Below are positions 12,119-24,164 of a stretch of 64,000 nt of DNA, piece after piece. A model generated the notes under the pieces. It was not told the origin of the DNA, did no database searches, and was given only the letters and a program-made list of their open reading frames with translations. Numbering within the stretch: the first letter of the stretch is position 1; each line of letters opens with the position of its first letter. Source of the stretch: Artocarpus heterophyllus (Eukaryota > Streptophyta > Magnoliopsida > Rosales > Moraceae); assembly GCA_025403435.1 (NCBI GenBank), contig CM046345.1, positions 20,392,809 through 20,456,808 of the forward strand, read 5' to 3'. Made by a program: the position numbers and the translations under genes.

Positions 12119-13399
12119 TGATTGGTTTTAAGCTTCAGTTTTGCAAACTTTTTTCCTTTTGACTGATACCCATGATTCAGCACATGTGCCGAGGAGTTAA
12201 TTGACTTTACGGCGGCAAGGCTGCCAACGAAAAAAAAAAAAGGTTTTCGGTTTACGGCAGCGGACCGCCGACGAGAAGGAAATAAAATAAAAGGGAATTT
12301 TGAGAAAAGGGCTCCGGTTAAAATTTTTTTTTGGTAAATAGGTTATTTTTTTTAGATAATTTTTGACACTAAAAAAAAAGCTTTTTAGACATTAAAACAG
12401 TTTCAGTTTTTTTTTTTATTATGTTAAGGTTCCTTATTCTGTTACAGTCATTTTTCTTATTTTTTTGAAAAAAATTGGAACAATTTACCTGTACAGAAAA
12501 GCGTGTTTTTTTCGTTCTAAAAAAAAAGAGGCCTTTTACTCAATTCAAATTTTTTTTTATCCCTTTCTTCAAAATCTTCCTAAAATAAAGAAGCTATCAT
12601 GTTTACGGCAGTGCCGAAAAGGAGAAGGACAGGGCCCTAGGGTTTTTAAGGGTTATGGGCTTTAGCCCAGAACTAATAAAAAAATACACAGGCCCACTTA
12701 GATTTGTGACTAGATAATGGAGCACATACATGGATTGGGCCTGTGACCAGTAAAGTCATCAGAGGTTAAACCCCTCGATGACCCAAAAACAAAAAAAAAA
12801 TAAAGGGGGGCTGTTTAGGATCCAGGTTGGGTCCTCCCGACCCGGTCTAGCTCCGACTCAATCAAGGTTGACCAGTCATGTTGACCAGTTGACTTTGACT
12901 AATGACTTTGATCAGGTTAACTTTGATCAAATTTTTTTATTTTAATTTTGGTCATTTTTGGTGTAATTTTAAATTTAAATATTGGTATTTTATAAATATT
13001 TTGAGAGGAATTAATTGAAGCAACATGTCACCAAAGTGACCTCTCTTGTGGAAATTAATTTGTTTTGAAATACAAACGGTTGTGTTTATGCAACTTATGT
13101 GAATATTGACCGGCCCAAAGGAAGGCAATATTTGACAGAATTGCATGTACACTTGTGGTGATTAACACGTGATGATTATTCGGTTTTACATTTGAACAAT
13201 AAATTGGCCCAAAGGAAGGTTTATTGTTTGACATGTTCTTATTGTCAGTGTTTGATTGCTACACCAAGATATCAATTACAAGTTAATATTTTTGTCCAAA
13301 GACTAAATATTAATGGAGTGCCCAATATCTTGAGATGGGGTTACCTTTATTTGGACTTATTATTGTTATTTTGGATTCTTATGTGAGCCTGTTTTTGGT
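11761..13399 (+). other. Copia leader, non-coding, with GC hairpin words
   Basis: Long untranslated leader between primer site and gag. It is AT-rich with A and T runs, an (AT)n tract at 12081-12112, and three separate GC-rich words beginning TTTACGGC (about 12207, 12251 and 12603), each able to fold on itself, such as GGCGGCAAGGCTGCC. GGCCCAAAGGAAGG occurs twice, near 13112 and 13205. Short reading frames here are not convincing. Confidence 0.6.
12081..12112. repeat. (AT)n microsatellite
   Basis: About 16 uninterrupted AT units inside the leader of the copia element. Confidence 0.9.
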
Positions 13400-14230
13400 T
13401 TGTTTGTTTTGTTCTCTATTTCAGCTACTAGTTCTGCCTCTAACATTACGGCCAACATCAATTCAATTCCTATGCTGAATGGTAGCAACTTCAAATCATG
13501 GCAAGAGAACCTCCTTATAGTTCTCAGAGTCATGGATCTTGACCTTGCGTTAAGGGTTCCTTCTCCTACACCTCTTACAGATAAGAGTTCCTCTGATGAA
13601 AAGAGGGACATGGAAAGGTGGGAGAAGTCAAATTGCATGTGTATGATGATCATAAAGAAGGCCATTCCAGAAGCATTCAGGGGCACTATATCAGAAACGA
13701 TAAAGATAGCTAAAGAGTTCCTTGAGGACATTGAGAAGAGATTTGCCAAAAATGATAAGGCTGAAACAATTACACTTTTGGTGAACCTCATCTCAATGAG
13801 ATACAAAGGTAACGGGAACATTAGGGAGTACATCATGGAGATGTCTCATCTTGCTTCAAAACTGAGAGCACTTAAACTTGACCTTTCTTCTATCTCTTCC
13901 TGCACAATTCAATCAGTTTAAGGTGAGCTATAACTGCCAAAAGGAGACTTGATCTCTTAATGAGCTCATCTCACATTGTGTGCAAGAAGAGGAAAGGCTA
14001 AAGCAAGAAAAGATAGAGAGTGCTCACTTGGCTAATACTTCCAAGGACAAAGGGAAGAAAAGGAGGAAGGATAAGGAAGCTACAGTTACGCCACCTCAAA
14101 AGAATCAACAAAAGAAGACAATTTATCCGAAAGGTACAAGTTGTTTCTTATGTGGAGCTGCAGACATAATAAGAAGCATTGCATCAATTATCACGCTTGG
14201 CGTGCCAGAAAAGGTATGCTTCTTAATTTG
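13400..14230 (+). pseudogene. Copia gag, frameshifted
   Basis: Structural capsid-nucleocapsid part of the element polyprotein. The first frame (13400-13921) carries the UBN2-type gag pattern: NSIPMLNGSNFKSWQENL near the start, then RWEKSNC and IPEAFRGTI. The reading moves to another frame around 13890 and continues as a lysine-rich stretch (13980-14130) followed by a broken zinc knuckle beginning CFLCG (about 14143). The expected CX2CX4HX4C is disrupted by a further frameshift. The start is the ATG that opens the frame after the leader; an earlier non-ATG start is possible. Not functional. Confidence 0.8.
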
Positions 14231-14261
14231 ATTTGTTCTAAGGTTAATTTAACTGCGATAC

Positions 14262-14611
14262 TTGAACACACTTGGTGGATGGATTCTGATGCAACCACTC
14301 ACATCAGTGTGTCTATACAGGGATGCTTGAGATGCTAAAAGCCAAATGATGGTGAAAGATACCTCTACGTGGGCAATGGCAAGAAGGTTGAAGTAGAAGC
14401 AATAAGAAAATTTAGATTATTGTTAAAAATTGGATTTTATTTGGATCTTGATGAAACATTTATTGTACCGTCTTTTAGACAAAATTTGATTTCTATTTCT
14501 ACTTTGGATAAATCTGGTTATTCGTGTTCATTTGGAAATGGAAAATTTAGTTTGTTTTATGATTCAAAATTAGTTGGTTTTGGTTCTTTATCAGGTTACG
14601 ATAATCTTTAG
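14262..14611 (+). pseudogene. Copia protease region
   Basis: WWMDSDATTHISVS marks the aspartic protease active site; the family motif is D-S/T-G-A, and here the glycine is replaced by aspartate (DSDA), which should kill the enzyme. A TAA follows shortly after at about 14336. The next frame (14369-14611) holds the conserved downstream stretch with FIVPSFRQNLISISTLDKSGYS. Confidence 0.75.
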
Positions 14612-14639
14612 TTACTTGATACAATTACTTCATTTAATG

Positions 14640-15581
14640 AATCCCCGCAATTAAGTATACGAGGTATAAAGAGAAAATTAACTAATGAGAATTCAGCTGC
14701 GTTATGGCACAAGAGATTGGGTCATATCTTCAGAAGGAGAATAGAGAGACTTGTGTTCAGACGAAATACTCAACCCTTTAGACTTTACAAATTTTGATAT
14801 TTGTGTTAACTGTATTAAGGGGAAACAAACCAATAAAAGGAGATTTGAAGCCAACATGACTTTAGATATCTTAAAACTAATACATACAGATATTTATGGG
14901 CCATTCCCTATGGCTTCTTGGAACAGTCAATAATATTTTATAATGTTCATAGACGATTTTTCTAGATATGGCTACATATATCTCATTCATGAAAAGTCAC
15001 AGTTATTGGATGTGTTCAAAAATTATAAGGCTGAAGTTGAAAATCAACCCAGCAAAAGGATTAAAAGTGTCAGATCTGACCATGGTGGTGAGTACTATGG
15101 TAGATATGACGATTCAGGTGAACAACATCTAGGACCATTTGCTAAATTCCTAGAGGAAAGCGATATCGTCCCACAGTACACCATGTCGGGTTTGCCCACT
15201 ATGAATGGTGTTGCTGAAAGACGAAACAGGACGCTTAAGGATATGATGAGGAGTATGATTTCTCATTCTACCTTGCCAGAATCACTCTGGGGAGAAGCAC
15301 TTAAGACTGCAACATATATCCTTAATAGGGTTCCAACTAAAGCAACTGTGAAAACCCCTTGTGAACTTTGGACGGGCAAGAAGCCTAGTCTAAAGCATCT
15401 GCATGTTTGGGGATGTCCAGCTAAGGCATGGCCTTATAGGCCTAATGAAAAGAAACTAGACTCAAGGACGGTAAGTTGTTACTTTATTGGATACTCTGAA
15501 AGATCCAGGTACAAGTTTTATGATCCTACGACTAAGTCAATTTTTGAGACAAAAAATGTCCGGTTCTGTGAGGATGTCTAG
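14640..15581 (+). pseudogene. Copia integrase
   Basis: The pre-integrase zinc finger is visible as ALWHKRLGH (about 14700) and later CVNCIKGKQ (about 14805), separated by a frameshift. The DDE core follows: first Asp in HTDIYGPF, second in VRSDHGGEY, Glu in [18 protein letters not shown] at about 14931 sits between SQ and YF where CAA is usual, and a TAG at 15579 where CAG is usual. All three catalytic acids are kept but the reading frame is broken. Confidence 0.85.
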
Positions 15582-16677
15582 TTTGCAGAGGAAGATATGG
15601 TTAGGGACTTTGTCTTTGAAGAGGAATATGTTGATATTCCCACAACTGTTATTGACATTGATTAGGTTCCTATTCCTGACATTGTTTAAGAAGCAGATCC
15701 AAATCAAGATAATGCCAGAGAACTTCCCGTTCCATAAATTGTTCCAGAAGAACAAACTCTGTCACCTCAAGAACCTATGCCATTAAGGAGATCCACTAGA
15801 GAAAGGAGAAGTACAGTGCCAGATGATTACATTGTATTTCTCTAAGAACATGAGTTTGACATTGGTATGGTGGAAGATGATCCAATCAACTTCCGTCAAG
15901 CCATAGAAAGTTATAGATCTCAAGAGTGGATTGATGCCATGAATGAAGAGATAAAGTCTATGAAGGACAATGACGTTTGGGATCTTATCCCATTGCCTGA
16001 AGGTGCAAAACCCATTGGTTGCAAATGGATATTTAAGACCAAGAGGGATTCGAAAGGCAATGTGGAGATATATAAGGCTCGTCTTATCGCTAAAGGCTTT
16101 ACACAGAAAGAAGGCATCGATTATAAAGAGACTTTCTCTCTGGTTCTTTGAAAGACTCTTTTAGGATTATAATGGCATTAGTAGCACATTTTGATCTTAA
16201 GCTTTATCAAATGGATGTTAAGACTGCATTTTTCAATGGCGACAGTGATGAAACAATCTCTATATGGTACAACCAGAAAACTTTGTGTCAGGAGATGCAA
16301 AGAAGATAGTTTGCAAATTAAAGAAATCCATCTATGGGCTTAAACAAGCTTCTCGTCAGTGGTATTACAAATTTCAACGAGTTATCATCTCGTTCAGTTT
16401 TGAGATGAATGTGGTTGATGATTGTATATACCATGAGTTTAGTTGGAGTAAGTATATTTTCTTAGTTTTATATGTCGATGACATTTTGCTTACCAGCAAC
16501 GATATAGGCTTATTGCACGAAACCAAGAGATTTCTATCAAAGAAATTTGAGATGAAGGATCTTGGTGACGCTGCTTTTGTGTTGGGTATACAAATACACC
16601 AGGATCGCTCTCGGGGTATTCTAGGATTATCAGAAAAGGGCTATATCAAAAAGGTTCTCAAAAGATATAGTATATAG
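15582..16677 (+). pseudogene. Copia reverse transcriptase
   Basis: After a variable linker with several stops (15580-15845), the RT begins at about 15920 with SQEWIDAMNEEIKSM and ALP-like PLPEGAKPIGCKWIFKTK, continues through KARLIAKGFTQKEGIDY, a frameshift near 16140, DVKTAF (about 16217), and the catalytic LYVDDILLTSND (about 16467-16503). The frame ends at TAG 16675 within the RT-RNase H connection. The YVDD motif is intact; the gene is not. Confidence 0.88.
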
Positions 16678-17463
16678 GATTGTAAACCAGGTGATACCCC
16701 TATGGCTAAAGGAGACAAGTTTAGTCTCAATCAGTGCCCTAAGAATGATTTTAAGGTTATGAAAATGTAGAAGATTCCTTATGCGTTAGTAGTAGGGAGT
16801 CTGATGTATGCTCAGGTTTATACGCGACCAGATATTGCGTATGTTACAAGAATGTTGGGCAGGTACTTAAGCAATCTTGGAAAGGATCACTCGGTAGCAG
16901 CCAAACGAGTCTTGAGGTATTTACAGAGAACAAAGGACTACATACGCACATATCAGAGGTCAGAACAGCTTGAGATTATTGGGTATACTAACTCCAATTA
17001 TGTTGGATGCCCAGATAGTATGAAATCTACATCGAGCTATGTCTACCTTCTGGCTGGAGGTGTTGTCTCTTGGAAGAGTGCTAAACAGTCTCTTATAGCA
17101 TCTTCTATGATGGTGGCAAAGTTTATAGCGTGTTATGAGGCATCCAATCATAGAATATGGCTGTAAAATTTTGTCACGAGGCTGCGCATAGTGGGCAGTA
17201 TTCAAAGACCACTCAAGTTATTTTGTGACAATAAGTCAGCAGTTTTATATTCCAACAACAACAGGAGCTCGACGAAGTCAAAACATATAGAGATCAAGTT
17301 CTTGGTTGTAAAAGAAATAGTTCAGAGTGGACAGTTGTCTATAGAGCACATCGGTACAAACTCCATGATTGCAGATCCACTTACTAAGGGATTGCCATCC
17401 AAAATGTTTCATGAGCTCACTGCTCATATGGGTGTCATATCAATTCAGGATATTCAGTTTTAG
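16678..17463 (+). pseudogene. Copia RNase H and C-terminus
   Basis: LMYAQVYTRPDIAYVTRMLGRY begins the conserved connection, then VLRYLQRTKDY, IGYTNSNYVGC (RNase H, first acid replaced: the usual D-S-D is N-S-N), SLIASSMMVAKFIAC (usual E of AE is K), a TAA at 17164, then FCDNKSAVLYSNN and the end at 17463 (stop). Two active-site acidic residues are lost in addition to the stops. Confidence 0.85.
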
Positions 17464-17864
17464 TGGGTGTTTGTAATTTTAAATGCTCTTGTGATTTTCA
17501 GTTATTTCAGTTTATGGATATTTTAAGGTTATTTTCTGCAGAAATAAAGTTTTTAGTTTATTCATACTCTAATTTTGGTATGATTTGATCTCACTAAGGT
17601 TTTTCAGGTGGACCAGTTGGAAATAGGCATGTTAAGATCACATTGCATGAAATTTTCATGCTACACATCCATGCTTGATCTTGTTATTAATTGTATTGGT
17701 ATATGTGATCATTAATGGGTCTAGTTATGACATATGTAACGAAGGTCGCTTTAGTCCTATATTGATGTGGTTAATGGACAAGATTGTTGAGATGCATAAG
17801 GTTTTGATAGCAAAATTCATGAGCTCATAAGATATAATTCACATTTATAAAGTTTCATATATAG

Positions 17865-17878
17865 CCCAAGTGGGAGAT
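17865..17878 (+). promoter_or_regulatory. Polypurine tract
   Basis: CCCAAGTGGGAGAT directly precedes the LTR start TGTTGGAAC; this is the usual plus-strand primer layout of plant copia elements. Confidence 0.8.
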
Positions 17879-18348
17879 TGTTGGAACTAAATACATTATA
17901 TGGGCTAATATAATAAATAATTGTGAATTAAAGGCTATCAGATAAGGTTGCCCAATTAAAAGTGATTAATTTATGTTTTGGGCTTTTAATACATCATTAA
18001 GTGTGGGCCTCCTATGTGTAGAGACCAAAAAATATAATTACTAATTTTATGATAGGCTAAATTGGTAATTAAATATAATTGCCAAGGTTTAACAGTTACA
18101 AATAAGGGGTTGTGGTCCTTAAATCAGTACATACGTTATTTTTTCTATTCCCCATCTATAGAGAAATTACAGAGGCATATTGAAAGGAGGACTTACATAC
18201 ATGACTTGGAAGATCCTCAACCTATAGACTCTAGAATCACATCACACTTATGGATTTAGGTTAGCTTCCGCATCTTATTAATATTCTTGATGATTTGACA
18301 TGAATGATCCTAGGTGATGATGGTTTTCATCACAATTTTGTTCTAACA
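17879..18348 (+). repeat. Right LTR of copia element
   Basis: 470 bases, TGTTGGAACT ... TTCTAACA, with TG/CA ends. Its last 320 bases match the left LTR at 11413-11742. Confidence 0.88.
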
Positions 18349-18565
18349 TCAATAGGTTACAAATAAGTTACCCATCCAAATTATATATAAGAAGATTCTT
18401 AAATCAAATGCTCATTAGTTCTCCAAATATTTTTTTTAGTGAACTACCCACTTTGTTACAACCATTAAATTTATATCAAACGACTAATATAATAGCAATC
18501 ATTGGAGATGTAACTATTGAAACCACACCTTTTCATATTATTATTTTATTAATACTTATATTATT
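18349..18565. other. AT-rich spacer
   Basis: No gene or known repeat. Its last nine bases (18557-18565, TATATTATT) may be one half of a target duplication of the TIR element that follows. Confidence 0.4.
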
Positions 18566-19311
18566 GGGTTATTAATACTAATGGTGCTAAATTTTAGGGT
18601 CTCCCTCACTTTGTCCCATAAACTTTAAAAATTACCACTTTATCTTTGAACTTTCAAAACTCTTTACTTTGTCACCTAAATTTTAAAAATCATAATTTTA
18701 TCCTTGAACTTTTAGAGCTCCTTACTTTGTCTCTTAAATTTTGATTTTTCATTTAAATAGATGAATCTAAGGCCACATGATTTGTACATGGTCACCCATA
18801 AAGGCAAAAAAAGATTTCATCGCTTTTAAGTTTTATTTCATGTTTATACTCTCACTTGACGCTTTTGTTTTTTTGAAATCTAAACTCTCATTTAGAAAGG
18901 GTTTGACTGCACATTTCTTCTCTTTTTTTAATGTATAACTTATTTAATAAGTCAAAATTGTTCACCAATATTTGAAGTTGAATACTTAAAGAAGATGAGT
19001 TACAGATTAAGATGATAAGATATCAGCGAATAATATCAAGAAAAAATATATGTACATTCCCTTTTTAAATAAAAGCAGATAAAGAAAACATTAAGTGAAA
19101 CTGTAAATGTAAAACAAAACTTGAGAGTGATAAAATCTCATTTTTGTCCTTACAAGTGATCCATATGCAAATCACATGGAATTAATTTTGGTTATTTGAA
19201 TGATAAATCAAAAATAGGAGACAAAATGAGGAGCTTGAAACAAGGGAAAAATGGTGATTTTTAAAATTCAGGGGCCAAAATGAGGAGTTTTGAAAATTCA
19301 AGGAGTAAATT
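18566..19311. mobile_element. Non-autonomous TIR element, left part
   Basis: Begins GGGTTATTAATACTAATGG and runs into CTCCCTCACTTTGTCCC. The reverse complement of the end of a second copy (41760 backwards) reads GGGTTATTTATACTAATAG then CTCTCTCACTTTATCCCC, so the ends are inverted repeats of about 80 bases. Inside are several CTTTAAAAAT / CTTTGTC sub-repeats. Interrupted at 19311/19312 by a chromovirus LTR; the right end is missing here. Long TIRs and a possible 9-base duplication fit a Mutator-like non-autonomous element. No coding capacity. Confidence 0.6.
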
Positions 19312-21971
19312 TGTAACACCCACCTATTTTGATGTAACAGATCACGTTAAGTTAGTAACGATGTTAAGGAAATTTTATTAATAATTTATGTTATATGTTA
19401 TGATATATGATTTTAATGTTACTAACTTTTATGTCAAGTTTTATGACAGGTGACGACCGCATGGAATTGTTGTGCACAAGTGTTCATAATTATTTTAATG
19501 TATGTTTAATTATGATGCAATGATGAATTGAATGTTTTAATGTATGGCATTTAAAGACAGTTCGGCAGGCCGAAAAAGACTGCAAAGATCGGCAGGCCAA
19601 ACTTGGTGGAACCGGCAGGCCAAAGAGGAAAATCGACAGGCCGAAGACAACTGATATGTAGTCAGTAGAAATCTCTCCAAATTTATGGCTGAGATAATTA
19701 TGTTAAATGGGTGATTTATTGTGATTAATTGGCATAATAATGGAATAATTTTATCAGTTAAGGAAATAAAAGGTTTGACTTCGCATTGATTGGCATGGTT
19801 TTAAATAGTTTCCCATTTTAAGAGGGAAAAACATGGTAAGTGATGAGTAGTTGTTTGACTTTCCCTCTTTTCTCTCCTTCCTTCACGCCAATTAGCCATC
19901 AATTAGTCAGAAAATTCTGACTTAATGGAGGGTATTGAATTTTCATCGGTCATGCTCATTACATTAAAATTTTTTAACGTTCTTTTTCATATTTTTATCT
20001 CTTCCTCTCACATTTCCTCTCATTCATTTCTGAGACGTTTCAAATTTATTTCTCCTTCTTCTTCTTATTCTCTTCTCCACGAATTCCATTCCTTCTTTCT
20101 CGAAAATTCCCTGCACGAAAATTGAAAGAAAAAGTTATATTTTCGTTGGTTGAATTCAAGGATTTTGAGAAGAAAATCTTTTAAGGTAAGGACTCATTTC
20201 TTTGTGTTTTTGAAAAGAATTTCTCCTCCTTAATTCGTTTGCAATATCTTTCTCTAGGTATTGTATTTTGTCCTAAATTTTTAATATGTTATGTATGCAT
20301 GTATTATGTGATGTTCCTCCAAGTCTCAAGTCATTTTGATGTTTCTATGATAAAACATGAATTTTTATCCTCTACCCTTCACAGTAAATATTGTTGTTTG
20401 GATATGATGCATGAAAAAGTAATTTTTATTTCAAGGGGTAAATGTGTTTTGTTTTTCATGAAAGTTGACAAGAATGTGCATGTATATGATATAGATGGCA
20501 AAGTTTGGTAATGTTATGATGAGTGTATCTTATGTTATGAAATTTTTATGAGATTACGTCAAGAAAACTGTTTTAACAATGTTATTTTTGGATTTTCGTT
20601 TTATAAAATGTTTTATATGTTTAAATGATTTTATTGATGAGGAAATAATTTTATGATATTGAAATGCATGATAATAAGATGTTTGTATGAATTTTAAAAT
20701 TAAAATATATGTATTTTAATTGTTAGAAAATGTTTCTAAAAGATTTTCATGTTTGTAATGTATGAGATGTTTTGATGATTATACTTAAGGATGCATGTTA
20801 TGAATAATGTTTATATGAGATGAATGTATATATGAATGTTATATGAATGGATGATTTACGATATGATAATAAGTATTAATTTTATTGTATTTTTAAATGG
20901 ATAAATGGCATGAACACACAAAAGAACGAGCACTTCGAGACCGCGGCGTCGTCACCAAAGTATATTAAGGTTGAGTAAGCTAGCTTTAAGGTAAGTACAT
21001 TCTCACCTGCAACATGACACGTTTTATAAGGTTTGATGATATGTTCACAATGATATTCATGATGATTTTATGGTTATTTTCCTTAAAGGATTTCTTATGA
21101 AAGATTTTCATAATTTAAAGTTATGCATGTATGATGATGACATGTTTCAAAGCAAAAAAATTATGTATATATGTATCACCTAATAAGTGCTGCACACCAA
21201 TGTTATGAAATGATATGTTATGATGTCATGTTTGGTTTGAGATTAGCTATCCTCCTCCTCTCATGACGGTACGCCTACAATGATGTTTATGGTGTAACAC
21301 TTGGGCCCTTAAGATAAAATGGAATAAGTTTTAATATGGTCAATGTAATGAAAGATATGTTTCTATGAAATTGTGCTTAAGGCACTTTTATGATATGATG
21401 ATGATGATGATGCATATGAAATGTTTTTAAATTGTGAGAATTATATGTACTTACTAAGCATTAGCTTATTCAAGTTTTATGTCATGTTGCAGATAAGGGT
21501 AAGAAAATCATGGACTAGGAGGAGGACATGGGAAGGCATGTGAGCATCAAGTACGATGAATTGTAACCGAAAGAACACCAAGAAAAATGTTTTTATGTTT
21601 TAAATCAAGTTATATATTTTGAACATATTTTCATATTAAGTTTTAAGAATACAAGAACTATGTTTTTATATATTTTATTCCATAATTTTTAAGAATTTTG
21701 ATCTTCCGCATTTTTATGAAAAGTTGGATTTGTTTTAAACTTAAGTTTTCTCAAGGATTTTTGGCTCGGTCGGCCTGCCGATCACGTTTTCGACCTGCCA
21801 GACGATGATGAGTTTTTAAGCCTGATTTGCAAAGCCTCTGCTGGCCTGCCGGTTGAGGAACTCCGGCCTGCTGATCATTTCCGGCCTGCCGATCATGTCC
21901 GGCCTGCCGAACTATGGGAGTAAATGACTTTTAAATAATGTGATGATTATTAATAGGAACTTCGGCCTGCC
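19312..21971 (+). repeat. Chromovirus LTR, 3'-truncated (copy A)
   Basis: Starts TGTAACACCCACCTATTTTG, like the LTRs at 27927, 51345 and (reversed) 58393. Contains the paired arrays of GGCAGGCCGA-type words (19560-19645 direct, 21765-21975 reversed), the GAGACCGCGGCGTCGTCACC block near 20938 and the CATGACGGTACGCCTAC block near 21264. The expected end (GGGGGCGTTACA) is missing: homology stops within the second array and runs directly into the Sirevirus-type LTR, sharing CCTATCATGC. Closest in detail to copy D. Confidence 0.85.
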
Positions 21972-22932
21972 TATCATGCTTGTTCTAATAAGGGCCTGAA
22001 GCATACTTTCACTTACTAGCACCTCCAACAAAGAGTTTGAGTACAATTTGAAAGCACTAAGGAGATGTAGAAGCATACAATAAGAATTTTAGCTCAAGAG
22101 ATGTCTTATTTGCTCAAAGATGATCAAAAGTTTTTTTGGAGAGAATAACACTTAGAACATTGTTCAAGGTAAGTTCAAGGTATCAAAAAGTATCTCCAAG
22201 ATTGAAAATGAGGTTTTTATACCAAAGACCTAGCTTATTAATGTTGGAGGCTTATTTCTAATGGCTAGAAGCTAGCTGTTAGAAGGGACGGTCAACCACT
22301 ATACTTATGGGTTCGTCAACCTAGCTATAGGGAACAATAACCCTCCAGGATGAGCTTGTCGATAGCCAAGCATTAGGCCTGTCGATTAGGCTGCACAGAA
22401 TAGCAGCCTCATCTCAATTTTTGGCAAAACGAAGAGAATTTTTAAAACTATTTAATTTTGATGTCAAAAATTAAACTTTAAGCTTTAAAATTAATAAAAA
22501 ATATTTTGAAAATTTTCAAATGAATTCCAAAAATATTTTTCAAATTTTAGTCCATAAAAGCTTAAGATTTTCAAATTTGGAAATACTTTTGACACTAACA
22601 ATTATGATCAAGTCTTAAGCCAAAAATTTTGATACAAATCCCATATATGCTCTAACACCATACAAGCAGAAAAATGAATTTTAACCTATTTTTTCCAATG
22701 GTTTTTTGATGTCTTTCTTTTAAGCTCCAAATGCCCGGTTTTAAGAATTCATCTTCACGTTATAAGCACCAAACATTTTCTTGATGCCTACTTCAAGTAC
22801 TCTTGAGTTTCTAAAAATCTTCAACAATTATAAAGCTTCATACTCAAGATAAAATCATTAGTAGCATATTAATATTTGTTTGTAATCATTAAAACACTAA
22901 AAATTTTACTAATTGAAATCTTGGAGCAAACA
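21972..22932 (-). repeat. Sirevirus-type LTR fragment
   Basis: Matches 42357-43109 (CTATCATGCTTGTTCTA ... TTGGAGCAAACA). On the minus strand it starts TGTTTGCTCCAAGATTTCAA, directly after a polypurine tract, as a 3' LTR would. Its other end was lost at the junction with LTR copy A. Carries GTCGATAGCCAAGCATTAGG and related GGCC words near 22360-22400. Confidence 0.65.
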
Positions 22933-22957
22933 ATCTCTCCCTTTTTGATGATGACAA
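22933..22957 (-). promoter_or_regulatory. Sirevirus-type polypurine tract
   Basis: On the minus strand the sequence reads GTCATCATCAAAAAGGGAG then AGAT and the LTR start TGTTTGC. TCATCATCAAAAAGGGGGAGAT before the 3' LTR is a hallmark of plant Sireviruses (Ty1/copia). Confidence 0.65.
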
Positions 22958-23575
22958 AAAATTGATTGCTCAAGGTAAAAATAAATAGAAAAAAATTGTA
23001 TGAGATAAATATAGATATAAGAAAAATTCCTTATCAAATAATATACCTTAGACTCTCACTTTCAAATGTATAGTATGCTTAATTGATAAAAATTAGACAG
23101 AGCAAGATCTTCCCTCTTGCTATGTTAAACTAAGACACAAAATCGAAATTCAACAATGTAGAATACTAATTATAAGTCTCTTCCCCTTAATCATATAAGA
23201 AAATACACAAAGTAATTAACAAACTTCTCCCCTATTGGCCTCAACAAAAAGAAAGAAAACATCTAGTCTAAAATATCCATATATCCATGTATCCATAATG
23301 CTCAAACATAAGCCAAAGAAAGTGCCAATATCCAAAACCATCGTTCAACACGTATTTTTACAAATGAGGAAATAAATAATGAAGATGTCCAAATACAAAT
23401 AAAACATGAACTAGAACAAATAAAAATGAAAATGGTCAAAATTAGCAAAATCGAGAATACAAAAACAACTCAAGAAGGAGATTGCTCGTGCAGGCTGAAT
23501 TGTCGATGTTCCTTAAAAATGCTTCCCATGTTAGAGTTGACACTTGCAAATTGAGTGTAAACGTAGGATTCAAAT
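22958..23575. other. Non-coding flank of copia insertion, shared with unit II
   Basis: Collinear with 43126-43752 of unit II at high similarity. No gene. It is probably the 3' internal region of the minus-strand Sirevirus-type element, cut here by the copia insertion. Confidence 0.5.
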
Positions 23576-23580
23576 GAATC
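23576..23580. repeat. Target-site duplication GAATC, left
   Basis: GAATC directly before TGTTAGAAAT; matched by GAATC at 31942 directly after the other LTR. Five bases is the expected size for Ty1/copia. Confidence 0.9.
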
Positions 23581-24067
23581 TGTTAGAAATCAAAGCAATA
23601 AGCAACAAGAAATAGAGAGAAAAATGGACATAAGATTTTATATGGAAAAACCCTAATAAGGGTTGAAAAAACCATGGGTAGAGGAGAAGTAATCTAATAA
23701 TCAGAAAACGGATATTACAACGGTGTTTAGAGCACTCAAATATAGAAATTTGCTCACTCAATCACTCACAAACTCACAAGATTGAGTTCTCTGTATCACT
23801 CTCAACACTATGATCTCTATGATATCTATGTTATTTATGACTACTATAAACAATGGAGAATAACAAGTATATATATGTGTAGACTCAAATCCTAGCTCAA
23901 AATAACCCCAAAAACATGTAAAAACACAGAATCTACGTTTGGACCAATTCGTAGCACTGCCTTTCAAGCACTGCGGTGCTCGTTCACTGAATTGTAGTAC
24001 TACAGCGCTGCTTTCAAGTGCTGCGGCCCTATCTTGCCAAGTGTGTTTTTGGGTCACCACAATAACA
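23581..24067 (-). repeat. 3' LTR of minus-strand copia
   Basis: 487 bases, plus-strand ends TGTTAGAAAT and CAATAACA. Matches 31433-31941 and 54834-55334. Contains TTTCAAGCACTGCGGTGCTCG-type GC words near its 5' side in element orientation. A short minus-strand frame inside it is not a gene. Confidence 0.93.
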
Positions 24068-24081
24068 ATCTCCACCTTGAC
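24068..24081 (-). promoter_or_regulatory. Polypurine tract of minus-strand copia
   Basis: Minus strand reads GTCAAGGTGGAGAT and then TGTTATTG, the LTR start. Confidence 0.8.
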
Positions 24082-24164
24082 ACAAAATCCACCATAAAAG
24101 AAAAAAAACTCTAACATGTAATTAATCAAATTCTCCACCTCTTCTACAAAGCCCCAACGGGCAA

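Larger units (their letters stand above)
11413..18348 (+). mobile_element. Ty1/copia LTR retrotransposon, decayed
   Basis: An element of nearly 7 kb on the plus strand: partial left LTR (11413-11742), primer site (11744-11760), a long leader of about 1.6 kb, broken gag-pol in copia order gag, protease, integrase, reverse transcriptase, RNase H (13400-17463), polypurine tract (17865-17878) and right LTR (17879-18348). It has many in-frame stops and shifts and the LTRs differ at many positions, so it is old and cannot move by itself. The protein resembles the group usually annotated as Tnt1-94-like. No target duplication could be confirmed because the left LTR lacks its 5' end. Confidence 0.9.

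Noticed and set aside
12465..12665. Plus-strand frame in the copia leader
   Set aside because: Lys/Phe-rich from A and T runs; ends without resemblance to gag and lies in an untranslated leader.
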